Assembly (NCBI GenBank): GCA_003225595.1
Contig: QIAR01000193.1
Span: forward strand, 1-8,057
Origin: Acidobacteriota bacterium
GTDB lineage: Bacteria > Acidobacteriota > Terriglobia > Terriglobales > Acidobacteriaceae
DNA: 8,057 nucleotides
Reading direction: 5' to 3'
The notes under the pieces: model-generated
Database searches by the model: none
Seen by the model: the letters and a program-made list of their open reading frames with translations, nothing else
Told to the model about the DNA's origin: nothing
Position numbers and translations under genes: made by a program
Shown here: piece by piece, positions 5,883 through 8,057 of the stretch
Layout of the letters: each line of letters begins with the position of its first letter
Numbering within the stretch: position 1 is the first letter of the stretch

Positions 5883-6944
5883 TCATTGCGCCTTCGCTTC
5901 CTTCGGGATCACTGTAACTCGCGACGTCACCTGCTGTCCCTTTTCCATGCCTCCGATGATAACCAAACCCGCGGGCGTAACCAGGAGTCCGCGATGATCC
6001 ATGGTCGGATCGGGAGTATTTTCAGTGATCACTTCCCACTTACTTGTGCGCAGGTTCCAGGCGAAGGTGACTGGTGATGGTTCCGACGGCCGCCCGTCGT
6101 AGCCGATGCCATCGTAATTGTAAGGATTGTCGGTGCCGCCAGAAAAGTAAATCTTCTGGTCCTTTTGCGAAGGCCCCGCGGCGATGCGGTAGCGCGCATT
6201 TCCAGGATGGTTAGGCAGCTTCGTCCACTGGATCTTCGACAGGTCGCGGTGGTCGATCTTGCCAATCCAACACTCGTTGGGAGCGATGTAGCGAGGCGAG
6301 TTCGCGGCAGAATTCTTGTAGGCGCCATCTACGTAAACAATCGAATCGTCTAGCAGCGCTCCGGCATGACCGAAGACTGGCGTACCCGGAATGGGGGTCG
6401 CCTGACGCCATGTATTCTTCTCAGCGTCGTACACTTGGACATTCCGGACCGCGTCGTTCTTGGACCAGCCACTGATAAGGTACACGTAGCGATCGCGATA
6501 CACACCAATCACGGAGTCGTCCACCGGCACCGGAATATCGGCGCCTCGATACCAGCGGTGACCAATCGGTTCGTAGACTGCTACATCGGAAACAGTGGTC
6601 TCGCCTCCTTGCCCATCCACCACGTATCCGCCGAATAAAAAGACTTGTTCGCGCACTCCGACCGCAGAGGCGGCAAGACGTCCGGCTGGGCCCGGCACCG
6701 GACGAAGCTCAGACCATTTGCCGATGCTGAGATCGAGTTCATACGCGGCGTTGGTGATGGAGTCCCAGGTTTTCTTAGGGCCGATGCCCATAAACGAAAA
6801 CAAAAAGAGCCGCTTGTGGATTTTCACGCTAGCGACAGCATTGTTGGAAACCGGAGCCGGCAGCGGGTGCAGTTTTGGCTCCGCCGCATGCAGCATTGAA
6901 GCCAGTAGAAAGACATAGGAGATGATCGGAAACGTTCTCTTCAT
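5883..6944 (-). CDS. Secreted kelch-repeat beta-propeller protein
   Basis: The 353-residue product has a signal peptide (Lys2-Arg3, hydrophobic 5-18, probable cleavage after Ala20 in LHA). The rest is a chain of kelch-type blades. Recurrent features are a hydrophobic strand ending in a Gly pair or Gly-Trp (VFLFGG 101-106, VYLISGW 154-160, IYFSGG 265-270, LVIIGG 327-332) and a later Tyr-x3-x-W pattern (YELDLSIGKW 68-77, YEPIGHRW 124-131, YDAEKNTW 172-179, WNLRTSKW 296-303). I count about six blades, enough for a closed propeller. Kelch propellers usually bind ligands; some bacterial exported ones (NanM type) are sugar epimerases, but I see no basis to assign that activity. The ATG overlaps the upstream gene's TGA as ATGA, so translation is probably coupled. 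A short C-terminal tail follows the last blade and there is no lipobox or membrane anchor, so it is likely periplasmic or secreted. Confidence 0.9.
   Translation of the reverse strand: MKRTFPIISYVFLLASMLHAAEPKLHPLPAPVSNNAVASVKIHKRLFLFSFMGIGPKKTWDSITNAAYELDLSIGKWSELRPVPGPAGRLAASAVGVREQVFLFGGYVVDGQGGETTVSDVAVYEPIGHRWYRGADIPVPVDDSVIGVYRDRYVYLISGWSKNDAVRNVQVYDAEKNTWRQATPIPGTPVFGHAGALLDDSIVYVDGAYKNSAANSPRYIAPNECWIGKIDHRDLSKIQWTKLPNHPGNARYRIAAGPSQKDQKIYFSGGTDNPYNYDGIGYDGRPSEPSPVTFAWNLRTSKWEVITENTPDPTMDHRGLLVTPAGLVIIGGMEKGQQVTSRVTVIPKEAKAQ
6941..6944 (-). promoter_or_regulatory. ATGA stop/start overlap coupling the membrane and kelch genes
   Basis: Read on the minus strand, the four bases ATGA contain the kelch ATG (6944-6942) and the membrane-protein TGA (6943-6941). 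There is only a weak CCGGA-like ribosome binding site before the kelch start. Translation re-initiation after the upstream gene is therefore the likely route, tying the amounts of the two proteins together. Confidence 0.7.
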
Positions 6945-7936
6945 TCCGGAGTGTTTTCTCCGATAACGCCGTCCGTGCTGTCGCTGGCGAAAGTTTGCTG
7001 CTCTAATTGTTCAGTCGTACCTGGCAGAGAGCCTACGGGCATCGCAACAGGTTCGGGTCCAACCGGAGCCACTGCTGTTACCGCAATATGTCGCTGGCAC
7101 CACACAGTCTCGCCGGCTCGCTGCCAGAGCCTCGTCCCGGTCCACCACAATAAGATCACTTCGAAGAGCAGGAACGAAACTCTTGCGTGCTCACCTGGAA
7201 TCTGGGACCAGATCAAAATTCCAACACCCAACGCGAGCCATGCCAGGAAGCCGATGCGGAAGTACAGCCAGAACAGGCTACCGAAGTTGCGGACCGTCAA
7301 CTTGAATGCGCGGACTAAACTACGGCGAACCACACCCTCGTCCTCGGCCACCACGTGAATCTGCGCCATATCGAACCAGAGACGCACCGCCATTAATAGA
7401 AAAACCACCAACAGCAGTCCAACCACTTCAATCCAGAAACCGAGCTTTTCCTGCGGCGCGTCTTCGGAAAGGGTACCCGACCATTTGTTGATGCGTGAGG
7501 CCAGGATGGCAATAGGCGTGAGCACAATCAGCATGAAAATTAGAAGCCGCACCCAGCGCCAGAAAAATCCGCCACAAGCTTGAAAAAATTCTCGCGTCGT
7601 CAGCTTGCGATCCACCCGATACGCCTCGAGGATCCCGCCCGTGAGAAATAGTGCGAACACGAAAAAGATCAATGCGAACAGGAAGGAGTCTGTGAAGTGG
7701 GACCAGAGAGACACCTCAGGGTTGGCCGCGAGTTCCAGAAAAGCACTCAGGTCAAAGCCGTTGACCAGGCGCTGCGAGTGGAGGCTGTGGTCGGCGACTC
7801 CACCCATACGCAAAGACACGGGCGCTGTGGCAAACCCGGCGAGAACATAGTTTATTGCGACCAACCACCAGAGCACGCGCTGGTAGCGCCACACGCGTCG
7901 AGCGCCTTCCGCGAGAATGCCGGGTTGATGTGACAT
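6941..7936 (-). CDS. Six-TM integral membrane protein of unknown function
   Basis: The 331-residue product has hydrophobic segments near 21-40, 82-104, 127-147, 167-189, 219-243 and 251-271, and no signal peptide. A hydrophilic Pro/Glu/Thr-rich C-terminal tail covers about 285-331. A roughly 40-residue loop (41-81) follows TM1. Between TM4 and TM5 lies DMAQIHVVAEDEGVVRRSL and VRAFKLTVRNFGSLFWLY. This acidic-then-basic amphipathic pattern resembles membrane domains of the YciC/DUF975/GPDPase-membrane kind, a remembered similarity and not a search result. The ATG at 7934-7936 is the first convincing start; upstream on the minus strand there is only a weak GAGAA-type ribosome binding site. The stop codon overlaps the kelch start, so the two form one transcriptional unit, with a membrane partner and an exported partner. 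No catalytic residues are recognisable. Confidence 0.85.
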   Translation of the reverse strand: MSHQPGILAEGARRVWRYQRVLWWLVAINYVLAGFATAPVSLRMGGVADHSLHSQRLVNGFDLSAFLELAANPEVSLWSHFTDSFLFALIFFVFALFLTGGILEAYRVDRKLTTREFFQACGGFFWRWVRLLIFMLIVLTPIAILASRINKWSGTLSEDAPQEKLGFWIEVVGLLLVVFLLMAVRLWFDMAQIHVVAEDEGVVRRSLVRAFKLTVRNFGSLFWLYFRIGFLAWLALGVGILIWSQIPGEHARVSFLLFEVILLWWTGTRLWQRAGETVWCQRHIAVTAVAPVGPEPVAMPVGSLPGTTEQLEQQTFASDSTDGVIGENTPE

Positions 7937-8057
7937 CGCGAGTTCTCGATTCTCAGTGGATAGTGGTCAGTTTTCCTTCATGCGTATTTGGTCACCGACA
8001 ACTGAGCACTAGACACTGGCCACTCTTCTACACAAGCCACGCCAGGAGCTGTCCCAG
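7937..8057. promoter_or_regulatory. Upstream region of the membrane/kelch operon
   Basis: This 121-base non-coding stretch runs from the membrane-protein start to the window edge. It is dominated by the inverted heptad-period repeat at 7952-8020. I see no consensus -35/-10 pair on the minus strand. The promoter either overlaps the repeat or lies beyond the window. Confidence 0.35.
7952..8020. repeat. Inverted pair of degenerate CACT heptad arrays
   Basis: The right arm (8000-8020) reads AACTGAG CACTAGA CACTGGC: ACT/CACT cores recur every seven bases, and a further CACT follows at 8021-8024. The left arm (7952-7972), read on the minus strand, is AACTGAC CACTATC CACTGAG, with the same period. 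The arms match at 16 of 21 positions as an inverted repeat around a 27-base spacer. This looks like a dispersed intergenic repeat, or a cruciform/hairpin-forming element, in the 5' region of the membrane/kelch unit. Whether it is transcribed, mobile or protein-bound cannot be read from one copy. Confidence 0.55.

Noticed and set aside
1..8057. CRISPR array, tRNA, rRNA, insertion sequence or phage genes
   Set aside because: No regularly spaced direct repeats with unique spacers, no clover-leaf or rRNA-like sequence, and no transposase or integrase motifs were found on either strand.

Overview
The window looks like chromosomal DNA of moderately high GC from a Gram-negative soil-type bacterium, most likely an acidobacterium. 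That assignment is an inference from protein style: CHASE4/PAS hybrid histidine kinases, RsbU-like PP2C phosphatases with long periplasmic domains, and exported kelch proteins. No rRNA, tRNA or marker gene is present to confirm it, and nothing points to phage, plasmid, insertion sequence or CRISPR.

Layout: (1) 1-586, minus strand, the N-terminal 195 codons of an exported protein of unknown function that runs off the left edge. It starts at a GTG, and no start of this gene falls inside the window's conventional ATG set. (2) 587-826, a divergent intergenic region with three dyad-symmetric elements and a perfect TATAAT just ahead of the next gene. (3) 827-3019, plus strand, a membrane-anchored SpoIIE/RsbU-type PP2C serine/threonine phosphatase: three TM segments, an extracytoplasmic domain, a fourth TM, HAMP, then PP2C. 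(4) 3054-5672, minus strand and convergent, a hybrid sensor histidine kinase: TM, CHASE4, TM, HAMP, PAS, HisKA, HATPase and REC. (5) 5883-7936, minus strand, a two-gene unit in which a six-TM membrane protein overlaps a secreted kelch beta-propeller protein by an ATGA junction. (6) 7937-8057, upstream DNA holding an inverted pair of degenerate seven-base-period repeats.

Functionally the centre of the window is signal transduction. Two transmembrane receptors with HAMP relays face each other tail to tail: one ends in a phosphatase expected to act on an anti-sigma-factor antagonist, the other in a histidine kinase plus receiver. The cognate partners (anti-sigma factor, antagonist, separate response regulator) are not in the window, so any wiring between the two is unproven. 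The kelch/membrane pair is probably co-translated and envelope-located.

The most unusual signal is inside the phosphatase gene. An in-frame A AAA AAG heptamer, the dnaX-type bacterial -1 slippery site, has a Shine-Dalgarno-like GGAG upstream, a small hairpin downstream and an immediate -1-frame stop. If used, it would make a truncated sensor lacking its HAMP and phosphatase domains.
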